A stretch of DNA of 64,000 bases from Tetranychus cinnabarinus. Its lineage: Eukaryota; Arthropoda; Arachnida; Trombidiformes; Tetranychidae. A program made the position numbers and the translations under genes. This document shows, one piece after another, positions 12,687 through 25,265 of this stretch. Under the pieces are notes generated by a model, which searched no databases, was not told where the DNA came from, and saw only the letters and a list, made by a program, of their open reading frames with translations. Where the stretch lies: contig WHVY01000002.1 of NCBI GenBank assembly GCA_022266195.1, positions 12,539,001 through 12,603,000 of the forward strand. The letters are read 5' to 3'. Within the stretch, counting starts at the first letter, position 1, and the number at the start of each line of letters is the position of its first letter.

Positions 12687-14183
12687 ATGGCTCATTCAAA
12701 ATCAGCTGACTTTGGTCGATGGGAACAGCACACTAAAGGTATTGGATCGAAATTATTAATGAAAATGGGCTACAAACTTGGTGATGGATTGGGTAAACAC
12801 GGCCAAGGTATAAAGACGCCTATTATTCCTGGACAAAAATCAAAACTTTCAACTCCAATCGTTGAACCAGAGGTTGAGAAGAAAGATGATAGCCTTAAAC
12901 GGTCTTTACACGCAAAAAAGAAAAAAATTCATTCCCTCAAGTTAAGAGAGCAGCGATTGATGGATAGAATTAAAAGCAAAAAAGAGTCTGGAGAATTGCT
13001 CAAAAAAAATCTTGCTCGAGTTTTAAACATCTATCATAATGCTAGTGTATGTGTAAAATCCTGGAAGCCATTGGAAAATCCTGATGCACCATTCGGATCC
13101 TTCAAGGAATATCGTACAGTTCTTTTGTCACTCGATATAAAATATTATGACATTCTTATGTGGGATATATGGCTTCCTATCGTAGAAAGTGCAATTTCTG
13201 ATTTACCATCAATAAGAACGTTTGATCCTGTTATAAATTTATTAGAAACTTGGAAGGCATTATTACAGGATTGGCTGCTAGAATATATTCTTAACCAATT
13301 GGTTGGCACCCGGTTAAAAGATGAAATAATTCGTTGGGATCCGCTAAATGATCCTGTTCCAATTCATTTTTGGATACATCCTTGGCTTCCATTGATGGCT
13401 GATAAGTTAGAACCTATTTTTGCTCCATTAAGACAAAAGTTGGCAGCTGCACTAGTACAATGGCACCCTAAAGATCGCTCAGCTAAAATGATTTTGAAAC
13501 CTTGGAAGTATGTGTTTCTGGAGGATATTTGGTCAACATTCTTGCTTAACAATATTGTACCAAAATTAGAAGTTATTTTACAAAGCTTGGTGATTAATCC
13601 GCATCAGCAAATTTTAGACCTTTGGAACTGGTTCATTGACTGGGAAGATATGTTACCGATTGAAATAACTGTAGACCTTTTAGTTCGAATTTTTTTCCCC
13701 AAATGGTTACATATTTTATATGAGTGGTTAAGATGCTCACCTAACTACGATGAAGTTTCTCGTTGGTATCTAGGATGGAAAACGATGTTCTCGGATAACC
13801 TTCGAAACCAAATAGCTATTCAAAAAGCATTCAAAAAAGCTCTAGAAATGATGAACCATGCAGTTACAGACCCTGGTGGAATACTGACCTATCAACATAA
13901 TCTCGACTTTGATCAACCAAATGCAACAAATGTGCCAACTCCAGTCCAAACGCTGGAATACAAATTATATTTAACATTCGAAGAACTAATAGATTTAAAA
14001 GCAACAGAGCTAGCTGTTCCATTTACTCAATTCCCAAACAGTTCTTATGATAACAAGTCTGTCTATAAATTTGGAAAATTTTCGATTTATTTCGAAAATG
14101 ATGTGATATATTGCAAGAATAATGATTCTTGGAATCCCATTTCATTGGAAGATTTATGTAATCGTGTAATTAATTGTATATAA
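12687..14183 (+). CDS. TFIP11-like G-patch / GCFC splicing factor, short form
   Basis: Intronless coding frame of 498 aa. The G-patch is at about residues 18-60 (KLLMKMGYKLGDGLGKHGQG), followed by a Lys-rich linker and a GCFC-type helical region with WLPLMADKLEPIFAPLR, QWHPKD and LKPWKYVF, all characteristic of TFIP11/STIP. The C-terminus matches the family end (YKFGKFSIYFEND then SW-P-SLEDL). TFIP11 binds DHX15 through its G-patch and acts in intron-lariat spliceosome disassembly. The usual protein is about 800 aa: here the acidic TIP-N domain before the G-patch and much of the linker are absent. It may be a lineage-specific short orthologue or an intact retrocopy; a full-length gene elsewhere would favour the latter. 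Confidence 0.85.
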   Translation: MAHSKSADFGRWEQHTKGIGSKLLMKMGYKLGDGLGKHGQGIKTPIIPGQKSKLSTPIVEPEVEKKDDSLKRSLHAKKKKIHSLKLREQRLMDRIKSKKESGELLKKNLARVLNIYHNASVCVKSWKPLENPDAPFGSFKEYRTVLLSLDIKYYDILMWDIWLPIVESAISDLPSIRTFDPVINLLETWKALLQDWLLEYILNQLVGTRLKDEIIRWDPLNDPVPIHFWIHPWLPLMADKLEPIFAPLRQKLAAALVQWHPKDRSAKMILKPWKYVFLEDIWSTFLLNNIVPKLEVILQSLVINPHQQILDLWNWFIDWEDMLPIEITVDLLVRIFFPKWLHILYEWLRCSPNYDEVSRWYLGWKTMFSDNLRNQIAIQKAFKKALEMMNHAVTDPGGILTYQHNLDFDQPNATNVPTPVQTLEYKLYLTFEELIDLKATELAVPFTQFPNSSYDNKSVYKFGKFSIYFENDVIYCKNNDSWNPISLEDLCNRVINCI

Positions 14184-15322
14184 AGATAAATTACTCATCT
14201 CATTGCAATGAAACACTTCAAACACTTTTGTTAACCCTAAGTCTTGATAAGATTTGTTTCACAGATATGAACAATCAATTGATAGTTATGAATTTTTTCG
14301 TGGAAAAGATTTACCGATACCAGCTAACTGTGTTTTACTATATAACCTCCAATCTAACTATTACTAATAGACTTTCTCTCCAATTCAACAATAATTGGAG
14401 TAAAAGACAATAGCTTTTCATTCTTCGATATGGCATGTAAATTGTGCTCAGTTGATAGTGTGCACAAAATATTCGTATAAATATAAAAATATTGATTAGC
14501 TTTCAATTTTGAGTCATGATTAACCTATGGATAGTGAAATTCATCTGCCTAATTTGCTCAATAACTGTGTCTCAGACAGATTTAGTCGAAGGTTACCGGA
14601 AACAGTCAACAGTATTTTTGGGAGGAACCATCATTTGCTCTCCTAACAACATGATGTACATGTAAATGTTTTCCTAAAGCTAACCTTTTTTATGATTTGT
14701 TGTTCCCTCTCGTCAAAACATCTTCAAGTTTATGTCATCAATATTTCATTATTATTTCCCTTATTATTTTCATCATCAGCACAAGTATCAACATCAACAA
14801 AAACATCAATAAGATCATCAACATCATCATCATCATGGCAATAGTAAAAGCGACAGTAATAATGAGATGATATAAACAATCTTCTATATTTTCTATTTCT
14901 TCATTATTTTTTTTTCTTTGACCATTTAGTCATGTTTTAATTAACAATTCAAAAGCTTGTTTTTATTTTTCTCTTGATTTTGTGATACCCCGGGTGAAAC
15001 CGGTCCATAGTTTCTACTAAAACTTAAAGGGTGTGTTTTCTGGTATCCATCTACAATCATTCCCTAAAATTTACGAATTCTTAATATTTTGGTTACATTG
15101 TTAGTGTGTATCATCTCTGCTGTCTATAATTATCAAAAGCTTTACTTTGACAACCACTGTTGATTTAAAGGCTATTTGTTTGCTGTTTTGATTATCTTCT
15201 CCACTATAATATCAATACAACTTCTACTTGAATCAACCTTACTCACATGACCTCTGTTTAGCTGTTCATATAATCTTAATAAATCAAGCTTCAGCCTATC
15301 TAGAAATCTTGGAAGACCGAAT
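14184..15322. other. Intergenic region with ATC/CAT microsatellite
   Basis: Apart from the possible signal-peptide exon at 14516-14661, the region is AT-rich with a run of CAT/ATC triplets near 14770-14840. It probably contains the CERT promoter and 5' UTR. Confidence 0.5.
14516..14661 (+). CDS. Possible orphan first exon encoding a signal peptide
   Basis: An ATG at 14516 lies about 30-40 bp after a TATA-like TATAAATA (14476-14483). It opens a frame with a good signal peptide (MINLWIVKFICLICSITVS), then a short segment ending in TIICSPNNMMYM. The frame stops at 14663-14665, but a GTAAAT donor at 14662-14667 would let it splice onward. CSPNxM is reminiscent of the first strand of a ZP domain. 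No matching downstream exon was found before CERT, so this may be a relic or the first exon of a gene not resolved here. Confidence 0.3.
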
Positions 15323-18300
15323 ATGACGGAAGATCAAGTATCGTTAAGCGAGGATGAAGGCCTGAATCCAAATGAGAATGTGACTTACCAAGGAACGCTG
15401 AACAAGTGGACTAACTATATTCATGGATGGCAAGAGCGATTTATTGTACTCAAAGATGGAACCTTGACTTATTTTAAATCTGAAAATGAAACCAATTTTG
15501 GTTTCAGAGGAGCTATGTGTGTTAATAAATGCAATGTTAAGGTAAACAACTGAAAATTTAACTTTTATTATTATCACCATCGTGCTATAGTGTTATTCAT
15601 TGCTAATATTATTCTTTATATTTTTCTTGGCAGCTACACGAATTTGACGAATGTCGATTTGACGTTAGCCTTGGTGACAATGTTTGGTATTTAAGAGCTG
15701 ATACAGCTGATGAAAGGAATAGATGGGTGGAAGCAATAGAAGCTCAAAAGGTTTGTTCATTAGGCGCTCTATTCCATTTCACTAATATGAATTCAGTTTA
15801 TTTCCAATAATTGAACTAATCTTTATCATCTTGATTTTTTCGTTCCATTACTGGCTGCTCATATATAATTAGCAAACCGATTCTGCTTATGGAAGTGACA
15901 ACAGTCTACGACGCCATGGATCAGCTCTTTCTCTTGGCTCGATAAGTGTCACATCATTCAAACGAGGAAAATGTTTGAAAGAAAAAATGAGTGAATTGGA
16001 GACTTTCCGAGATATACTCACTCGTCAGGTACATCATAACTTTCGTGATCATCAACAATAATCCATATTTCCTATCCTTTTCGAAAACAATTTTACTTCA
16101 GTCAAACCAAATGAATGAATATTATTGTATCTTCTGCAAAATAATCACCATAATCCCTCCTTTTCCACCAAAAACAACTGAAAGCTAATTGTTTGTTTTA
16201 TTTCATTTATCATGTTTACATATTTCAAATCCTCATTCTTTATGCAGGTTGATCTTTTACAAGGTTATTTTGATGCCTGTGCTAACAACCCTACATCCAT
16301 TATTGATTCAAATGGTACGTTATTTAATTTTTAATTGGTCTATCTCCTTTAAAATTGTTTAACTATAAATTCTATGTTTATTTCGATGTTTGACATGAAA
16401 GATATTACTGATTTCTAATAATAATTTGATAATCAGAAACTGTAATCTCTTCACTTTGAAGTTGTTTCTAATACAGTGGATATACTTGCTAGTAACTAAT
16501 ATTTCCGTTAATCTTTGAAATCTTCTTAATGATAAATATTGGTTGTGAAACATATTTCCCCTTTATATATTTAATGAGTTGTTTATTTGACGATTTCATT
16601 GAAAACAGTGCAATACACAATTCCTATGTTTGATGTTACATGATTTTTGTTTTATTACACTTAAACCTTTGAAATGTTCAGTTGTTGTAAAACTCAAAGT
16701 GACAAAAAATATATAGATTTGTTAAAAAATTGTTTCACATTAAGCTGCTTCCAAACAAATAGACGTTAGTACTAAATATAATTAAGTGATTTAAGTTCAT
16801 TTGATTGTGTTACAATCAACTTGTCTTACAATTTTTAAACTTCACATTTGATTTCTCTTTCAGATGCTGCTAAAGATGCCAATTCTCCTAACACGAATGA
16901 AGCCTTGGAACCATTAAATTCAAACAAAACTGGAAACACCGAAAATGGTATTTTCATAAAAAAATTATAAATCTCAAATTCTGTCAAACTTTATTAATTG
17001 TTTTTCATTTCTAGATGGTGAAAAAAATGCAAACCAAGAAGTAGTACAGATGTCTTTGGACTTCAAGGGTGAAACCTTCACAACTTTATCTCTTACAATT
17101 AAAGCAACCACAACAGGAATCTTGGCAACTTTATCACATTGTATGGATTTGATGCAACAAAGAGAAGAGAATTGGAAGAAAAAATGGGAAACAGAAGTTG
17201 AAAAAAGGAAAAGGCTTGAAGAAATCGTTAAAAGTTTACAAGAAACGTCCAGTGAAGCTCAAAAGATGATGATCTTGAATGATCCTGATTATGAAGAAGG
17301 CCCACATTCCAAAATAAAGGAAGAGGAATTTTTCGACGCTGTTGATGCCATGTTAGATCGTAAAGATCAACAAGAGGAAGAGAAGAGACAGTTAAAATTG
17401 AGAGTGAAAGAAATTGGTGAACCATCATCATCTTTACCAGAGGTCTGTGATCATCCTTTATGGTTTGAAATTGACAAAACAACATTAGAACAACTGAAAC
17501 AAGCGCGATTAGAGGTGGGCGAAGGTGATGGAGAATCTGGTAGCTGGGAGCTTTTTGCCGCAGAAGGTGACATGAGACTTTATAAGAGAGATCTGGTCGT
17601 TGACGGACTTGTTTGTGATCCATTAAAAGCTGTACATACTGTTCGTGGTATTACCGGTCATGAAGTATGTTACCACTTTTTCAGTCCTGACGTTCGATGG
17701 GACTGGGAAAATACTCTAGAATCAATGAAGGTTGTCGAAGAAATTAATCCAAACACTTTAGTATTTCATCAAATTCACAAACGTGTTTGGCCTGCAGCTC
17801 AAAGAGATGCAGTGTTTTGGTCACACATTCGTAAACTTAATCCAAGTCAACTTTCACCTTCACCAGCATCAACATTATCATCATCTTCATCTACATCATC
17901 AACCTTTACATTACCCTCACCTTCATCAAGTGAGAAAAGAGATCCTGATGACATTTGGATTGTATGCAATAATTCAACAGATCGAAGTGACATTCCTGTA
18001 AGTTCTCTATTTATTTTATTTTATCAGTTTCAGCTAATCTTATTTATTTATCTTGACTCAACAGCTCGGTAGATGTGTCAGAATGAAAATGACAGTGAGC
18101 TTAACATGTGAAACTTTCATTGAAACACCCAAAGAAGGCCAGCAAATTAATAGAGATAATTTAGTCTGTAAAATAATTTATTGTTCGACGAGTAAGTATA
18201 TTTTATTTCTTTCTATTGCTGAAATTAATTTTATCCAATCATATTAAATTTTATTTTGCTTTATTCTAATTAGTTAACCCCGGAGGATGGGCTCCAGCAT

Positions 18301-18401
18301 CTGTTTTACGAGCTCTTTATAAACGTGAATATCCAAAATTTTTGAAAAATTTCACTCAATACGTGATTGATGCCCGTAAAGAAAAGCCAATAATGTTTTA
18401 A
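15323..18401 (+). CDS. CERT1: Ceramide transfer protein CERT (PH-FFAT-START)
   Basis: Eight coding exons: 15323-15541, 15634-15750, 15873-16028, 16248-16314, 16864-16947, 17015-17997, 18065-18191 and 18274-18401. All are GT-AG with consistent phase, total about 626 aa (human 624). Domains in order: PH (residues about 20-115, [15 protein letters not shown]), Ser-rich motif ([11 protein letters not shown]), a middle helical region, FFAT motif EEFFDAVDA for VAP binding on the ER, then START (about 390-620) with [23 protein letters not shown] and the family ending [24 protein letters not shown] carries ceramide from the ER to the trans-Golgi for sphingomyelin synthesis. The START domain has an inserted Ser/Thr/Pro low-complexity loop (nt 17845-17930). 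Confidence 0.95.
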
Positions 18402-19359
18402 AATTTAATTTATTAATGAAAAATGTTGGTTTAAAAAAAAGATATCTTTAATATTGCTATTAATCAAACCATTCGATAATTTGTAAATATCTAAAAAAAA
18501 TCTTATGCCAGCTTGAATTTTGTTTAAAATAACCTCATTCTCTCTAAAATTTTAAATCTATTTCTGTCAAATTGTAGCTATAATAGTTCTTGACATTACT
18601 TGAGGAAAGTTTATCTTCAAACCAAGTTTATTATTTTATTCATTGTTCAATCAATTGGCCCAAGAAATAATTAAAATGGATATTATTTCGTTATTTGGGC
18701 TAACTGGTTCTTTTGCAAAGCACTGTATGATAAATGTATTTGAAATGCATATACATAAATGAGAAATATGAAACGTCCACAAATCTGCAAGAAAATTAAT
18801 TTATTTCAACAATATGCACAAATTGATGGATAAATGTTGGCATCTCGTTGTTTGAGGTATTAAATGACGATAATGAAATTTAAAACAAGCTTACATTGAT
18901 ATCTATTGATCTTTAAACTAAATTTCAGTAAAATGAATTTATCAATTGTTAAAATTGCATATCATCTTTTTCAATTTAATAAAAATATTCAAATTTTAAG
19001 TTAATCAAATCGGTCGCGAAAATTTATAACCAACACTAACCTATGGATATGCATTAATGCCTTTGGTATCCAATTTATTATTAATAATATTGAACCAAAA
19101 TCTGAATAAAATTTGCCAAAGGCTCTTAATAAAGCGCTATTGTTCATTTAGAACATCTTTTATTATGTGATATTTTTCATTAACATTGCTTAACTTTTCT
19201 CCAGATTGTACAATGAATTCTCGGCAGCATTTCAATCAAAACATGGACTCTGAATGGCAAGGTTTAAAGGCTCTTTTAACCTGAATTAAAAGAGGCTGAC
19301 AGAAGAAGAAGAAAAAGAAAAGATGAGGAAGAAAATGAAGTAAGAAAGGTACAAGAAGT
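18402..19359. other. Convergent 3' flanks of CERT and myosin light chain
   Basis: AT-rich 958 bp between convergent genes, presumably holding both 3' UTRs. A GA-rich stretch lies near 19290-19345. No gene or RNA is recognised. Confidence 0.5.
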
Positions 19360-20693
19360 TTATTGAGCAGCAGCTTCCTCAGGGTAAGGTCCTGCTAAGA
19401 TATTCTTGACGAACGCTGAAAAAAAAGAAAACAAAATCAAATTAAAAAAAGGTAAAAATTTAATTGAATCAAGTTAACGAATGGATCAACAAATCTTACT
19501 TTCATATTTCATATAACCATCTTCATCAGTAGTACCACCACAAGCCTTGATGATCTCTTCAACTTCAGCGTTTTCCAACTTTTCACCTGCAAGAGTTTGG
19601 GTAAAAATTAGATTGCTTCGGATGCTAATAATAATGAACTTACCAAGAGATAAGAGAGTGTGGGCCATTTCAGCTTCCATCATGGTTCCATTTTCATTTT
19701 TATCGTAAACCTTAAGACCCTCTACCAAATCCTCATAGGCACCAACATCTTTGTTTTTCTTCAACTCACTGTAAATTGGTAGGAACTCTTCAAGAGTCAA
19801 TAATTTTTCACCCTTCTTCTTGGTTCCTCCGGCCTTCTCGATGGCAGCGTTGGTGGGTCGAAGATCTAAAGATCTAATAAGATCACCTAATCTTACAGCA
19901 TCTACTTTGTTGATTCCTTCAAAATCGTAGATACCGAAATGTAATTTTGCTTCTGTAAAATTGAAAATTAAAAAGCCAAAAAGAAAAACAATTAGTGAAG
20001 GCTTTTTGTCTCATTTTGTATTCAAGTGTAAGTGTTTGCTTTGATCACCTAATAAGGTTCATTGAGAAAGTAAAATTTAGCAGCTAAGCCAAAAAATGGT
20101 GTAACTGTTGGCAAGTTGCCATAATAGCATTAAAAAAGGACTCCTTTCAGCTGCCAAGAGCTAAATATTTGGGTAAATATTTCAGCTTCCAATGCTTATT
20201 TTCATTGCAATTTCAACTCGTCTCAATGATTTTGCATTTTCAATCCTATCAATATAAATTTTACAACTAATTTGCGAACTAAATTTAACATTTCAACAAC
20301 AATTGGTTTAGCTTATATCACTTTAAAGTGCTTAAAACAAAGTACTTTAATTTGTTATTAAAAAGCTGTTGCTTGTAAAAAGTTATGCTAAGCAAAATAA
20401 CTACATTGATCAGAATATTTTCACTACTAAAATTGTAATCCTTATGTTAATTCATGTTATTTGACTCACTATTTGAGTATCTGAAATAGTTAATTGAATA
20501 TCAAAACTTACTTTCAACTTCTGCGGGCTTAAGGTCGGCCTAAACCGTTGGATTCCGATGAAGCCAAGAGTAGTCATTTTGGTAAAAGGGACAATCGAAG
20601 AGAGAAAGAGAAAAAAGGAAACAGAATCACAATTAAAATGGGTTTATAAATCCAAATTGTTAAACTATCCAGTTATCTAGTTAAACTCACCAT
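19360..20693 (-). CDS. Myosin essential (alkali) light chain
   Basis: Five coding exons: 20693-20691 (only the ATG), 20539-20512, 19952-19644, 19586-19500 and 19415-19360, giving 160 aa, a normal size. The start codon alone in exon 1 followed by GTGAGT is a common layout of muscle light-chain genes. The protein reads ADLKPAEVEKAKLHFGIYDFEG, then RLGDLIRSL, FLPIYSELKK, a second EF-hand pair with VYDKNENGTM and a C-terminal IKACGGTTDEDGYMKYE, ending in FVKNILAGPYP. The EF-hands are partly degenerate, as usual for essential light chains. It stabilises the lever arm of muscle myosin. An alternative downstream ATG frame at the exon 2 acceptor is not needed. Confidence 0.9.
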
Positions 20694-21935
20694 TGTAATT
20701 GTTGTAGGTTAACAAACAAAAGTAAAAACAACAGAAACTAAGAAGGTAAAGATTTAGATGGAAGACCTGGACTGGGCGAAAAAAGATGTTCAACTGAAAC
20801 TTTTGATTGTTGAAAGTGGTGCAAAAATGTCGTCAAAAGGCGATGCAAAAAAGTCAGAAGGAAAGAGCACAGTGAATGTTAACGAATGGTGGGGATGATG
20901 CGCGGTGCGATTTGGATTGTAACTAGAAATGTTGAGCAAAGGACGTAAAAATAGTTTTCAATTACAAACTAGGATGGAAGTAGGTTGATGATGAAGCCAC
21001 AATTAGGCGAGGTTAAAAATACAAGCTTAATAACGATGAGGATGGAGATGGAGATGATCAAGAAGGAAGTTTGGATGGAAAGCAAAAGACACTTTAAAAG
21101 ATGATAGGAATAAATCCAGCCTTTGGTGAGATGGAAGAAACATTTCAATGCTATTTCTGGTTATGATTAAAGGGAAACACTCAAATCTTTTCTAGGTTGC
21201 AGGATAGATTAAATTTTTCTAATTCTTCACCATGTTCTGTGTTTATTGTTGCCTGTTATCATCATTTGCTGATCATGGTTGATCTGAAATTGATTAATCA
21301 ATTAGAGAAGTTTGGTTTCAATGGTGATTTAACAGGATTTCATTATTCCGAGTCAATCAGTACAATCTGTATCCTGGACTTAATGGTTTCTTTAGATTTG
21401 TAAAATATTTCATTCTGTACAGTTTGGATTAATACGTGTTGGGATTCAGCCAGATGATTTTGGTCTCATTTCAATCATCAATTGTTCAGACAAAAATCAG
21501 TCTGACTATGCATTTAGTAATCTTACATTTAATAAAAGACTAATCAAACATTTAATTTTTTTCTCTGGATTTATTCAAAGGGTCAATACAATTATAACAA
21601 TTTGCATCAGATTTTGAGTCAAAGAGTTTTTTTTTTGCAAAATAGACAATATACATGTAATATGTAATTTATCAATCTTTGTATATAATACATTAAAGCT
21701 TATCAGGGAAGCAGAGATCTGAGAAAATTTAATACAGTAACAAATCTATAAATGGTTTATAAATAATCAAATCTTCCAAAATTTTCTTTGGTTATTAAGT
21801 GAATTGCATATTATTTAAACGCATTGTTGATTCAATTTTGAGCAATGATGAAATGAGTGGGACGACGGTTGAACAGTTTTGGCAAAATTTTAGGATCAAT
21901 ATACGTTGGATCCTTTATAAGTTAACACAGGAGTT
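20694..21935. other. Intergenic region, myosin light chain 5' side to SLC25A32 3' side
   Basis: Holds the myosin light chain promoter and 5' UTR (just above 20693) and the 3' flank of SLC25A32. A 68-codon open stretch at 21197-21403 lacks coding features. Nothing else is seen. Confidence 0.5.
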
Positions 21936-23330
21936 TTATTGCTGATGAGCTTCAGCCTTCTGCGCTTTCAATAAACGAAACGTATTCTCGTAAGCTAATA
22001 ATGTTATTGAAGTTTGGGGCACGACTCTTAGCAAGCTCGGTGTCAAACCTTTGTAAAATCCTCTGGCTCCTTCACTCCTGGTAAAAGAAAATAAATGTTT
22101 ACTATAATTTTGAAGACATTGGACGGATTATAAAGAATTTTTATGGAAATACTGACCTCCAAGTTTTGATTATCACATCACGGACTCCTGTAAATACAGA
22201 ATGTTGATCTTGGAGTCGAGCTCTCACTACTTGATATGGGAACGTTAGCGAAGCAGCAACAAATTTACTCAATGCTGCACACATGACATATTCATGATTA
22301 TCCAGTTTAGTTTCGAATGGAACATTGCGTCGTTCAATGATATTTTTCTTGAGCTCTTCATAAGCCATGAATTGCAAAGAACCATGTGTAACACCAAATA
22401 AACCAGGAACTACTCCTTTGTACATTCCTTTGATTCCTTCATATTTAATAATTTTATAGAATGCATCGCGTGTACCAGAATAAACTTTATGGCTAGGTAA
22501 CGAATTTAATAATTGACTTTGACTACTATATTGAAGACATAATCGTGTTTTAACAACCCATAAAGGATTTGTTAAAATTACAGTAAGAACACCAGCTTCA
22601 CCGGCTGCCATCAAATGCAACCAAGGCGTTAATTCTTTTCTTTCCATCATCAAGTAGTCTTTAATACAATTGTAGCTGGACAAGAAAAATATTTTTTAAT
22701 AAGGGCAGAAAAGATAGATTATGAGTACTAAACTTACAAAAGGAAATAAAGTCCCCAAGATACACCAGCACCCATAAGATTTGGAACAGTTCCTCTGTAA
22801 AAACCATTGATACCTTCCTGTTTGAAAATTGTTTTGATTCCTTCACGGAGGTTTTGATAATGTGGCCTGAAAGATACACGTCCATCATTGACTTTTAAGA
22901 AAATAGGAATTCAACAATGAGTTCATCAGGTGATTTTTTGAAACAAAAGTTTCAGTAAATAAAAGCAAAACATACCAGCAAATCTTATTTTAAGAAGATC
23001 CAAAGGATGAAGGATTAGGGTTGCTAAAACACCACCGGTAACACCGGCAATAAGTGATTCGAATTTGAGATTACCAACAACAGCTAAAACTTTGGAGCTG
23101 TATTTATTCACTGTGACAGCATGTGTCTGATGATTAGAAATTGGATCTGATGTTAGTGTTGACGATGTTGATGATGAATGTGAAGGCGAAGGCGAAGGCG
23201 AAGGCGAAGAACTAGATGTCGATGCCGATAAATCAGTCGTCAAGAAATTTGCTGGTGTAGTTAAGTTGATACAAAGAGCTTCGGCTTTTAAAATACATAA
23301 TTGTCTCCAAAATTCACCGGGATTCATCAT
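21936..23330 (-). CDS. SLC25A32: Mitochondrial folate/FAD carrier SLC25A32
   Basis: Four exons: 23330-22976, 22891-22738, 22675-22157 and 22077-21936, in phase, 389 aa. Three mitochondrial-carrier repeats are visible, with PxD/E-x-x-K/R signatures HPLDLLKIR, NPLWVVKTR and FPYQVVRARLQDQH, and the family marker PLWV with its Trp (the folate/FAD/NAD carrier subgroup). GLFGVTHGSLQFMAYE matches SLC25A32 closely. It imports folate or FAD across the inner mitochondrial membrane. About 80 extra N-terminal residues, rich in Ser/Pro and containing an imperfect (GAAGGC)n stretch (23182-23209), precede the first carrier repeat; human SLC25A32 is about 315 aa. Confidence 0.93.
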
Positions 23331-23810
23331 TAGCCGGTTGATTCTAATAGTTTCATAAAAACAATGTTTTTAAAACATGTTTTTGTAAAAGTCATTAAGT
23401 TATAGAAAGTTTGCAAGGTTACTATAGAAACTGAACACCCGGTGGATTTTAAACATCGACCTGAATCATAATGCGAACTAAGGAAGCTAAACAAGATAAT
23501 TTAAACCAAAGTCTTCTTGAAGAAAAATCATCATTAAGTTTACAGCGCGCACTTTAAGCGTTTTTTAAATAGGATTGAGGTCGAAGCACAAGTTTGGCCT
23601 AATAATAATGAATAATTCTCAATAATCAAATCGACACTAAATTTGATAAAGCAAACCTAATAATTACTTAAATATTAAAGTTTGAATTTCGTCTCATTTT
23701 TTATTTATCACCTCTTAGAACATGTTTTTAATGATGCTTAGTAAATATTATTTACTGGTTAATTTAAGATTTGAAAATTCATTTTTGATGAAAAACAATG
23801 AAAATCACTA
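23331..23810. other. Intergenic region, SLC25A32 promoter side to NADK2 3' side
   Basis: 480 AT-rich bases between two minus-strand genes. I see no feature beyond the expected promoter and 3' UTR. Confidence 0.5.
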
Positions 23811-25265
23811 TTAAGAAAAAAGTTGGACAGTTTTGAGAGCATCTTCCTCATAGATTTCAAATTTAGCGACGGTCCCATCATTAAAACGGTAAGATAGTCC
23901 ACCATCAATGACAACACAGGCATCAAACATTCGGGATCTAATTTCAATCTTAGAGGCGAATCCTCGAGTATACTCATCATTGGAACCAGTTACGATAGGA
24001 TCTCGGACGGTGTAAGCCATAGTAGGTTTGGAAGCATCAAAAATCAAGGAATCGTTGAAGCGTTTTGTAACCGATTTGACAGTTTCTTCATCTGAAGAAA
24101 TATTCTGTCCAGTTTCTTCATGAATTATTTGGAACAACTGTTTAACATTCTGTACAGTTAATCGGTTAATGTTGAAAGACCAAGAAGTGGAACCTGTTCC
24201 GGTGCAAATCGTAACTCCTGAGCTTTTAAATTTATATCTAGGTGTACCATCAACAGAAAATTCATAATATGAGACTCTTGAAGAACAGCTTTCTCCTACA
24301 AAACATTCATTAAGAGCTCGAACAGGCAATTGTATGATCTTATTCCCTTGATTTTTTGAACATTTAGAAACATTTTCAGATTGAGATGCGAATGATGTGT
24401 GTGGTGGGGAACATGGTGAAACTCTTCCTGGTGAATGATCACACATCATTTTTTCATCAGCCTCGAGATAACGATATTCTGGATACATTAATTGTTGATT
24501 ATGTAATTCTATTGGATCATCTTCTGCATTAACACCTTCTAGAGTTACACGAATCCTTTGACGATAAAACCATTTGAATTTGTTGGAATAAAGTTTGTCC
24601 AACATTAAATCCAAATCATTTGAATACTGTACAGGTAAACAAAGATGACCAACTGAACGAGATGGATCACTATTAATACCAATTATAGGTTTATCAGGAC
24701 TATTGATGTGACTCGCTGCCATGAGAAAAGTGCCATCTCCGCCTGAAGTAAATATTACATCAGCCCAATCAACATTCGCTTTATTATAATCAAGTCTATT
24801 CACCATTCTCACTTCTAAACCTCTTTTCTCAAGGGCCAATTTTAGTTTGTCACGAGAATTGCAATGGATTTGATGATGATGAAGTAAATTTCTATAATCA
24901 GATCCCCGACGCTGAAGCTATAAACAGTAAATAAAAAATAAGACCAGATTTGTTATTATTGATGAGTTATCTAATAAGATTTGAAATCCACAAACCTTAT
25001 CAATCAATTGCTCTTCGGTTAAATTAGGATTAGTTCTCTTCTCAAATTCATATCTTGAGAATTTGGTCAGTATTAATGCTTTTTTAGAATGGAATGTATC
25101 ACCCTTCACAGGCTGGTCTTCAATTAAATCACTACTAGAAGATGACATCTTGTAATTGCACTTGACTATATTTTTAGCAGTAGGAAAAAAATCACAGGTT
25201 GGCTTAAGATAGTTTGCAGATAACACAAGTTTCCATGGACGACATAGAGAAAATATATAATTCAT
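23811..25265 (-). CDS. NADK2: Mitochondrial NAD kinase NADK2
   Basis: Two exons, 25265-24996 and 24917-23811, with a 79-bp intron, total about 458 aa (human about 440). The N-terminus is hydrophobic and basic with a plausible mitochondrial presequence. The NAD-kinase motif GGDGTF is at about residues 149-154, followed by IIGINSDPSRSVGHL and, later, the glycine-rich TICTGTGSTSW of the nucleotide-binding fold. The middle contains an insertion rich in Ser/Cys/Pro. The C-terminus ends GLSYRFNDGTVAKFEI. The enzyme phosphorylates NAD to NADP in mitochondria. Confidence 0.93.

Noticed and set aside
14174..14413. 79-codon open stretch after the TFIP11-like gene
   Set aside because: Overlaps the end of a real gene in another frame and reads as AT-driven sequence without homology signs.
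19360..20693. Start of the myosin light chain at the ATG near 20575 within the exon 2 region
   Set aside because: That frame gives an unrelated leader (MTTLGF...); splicing from the lone ATG at 20693-20691 to 20539 gives the family N-terminus.
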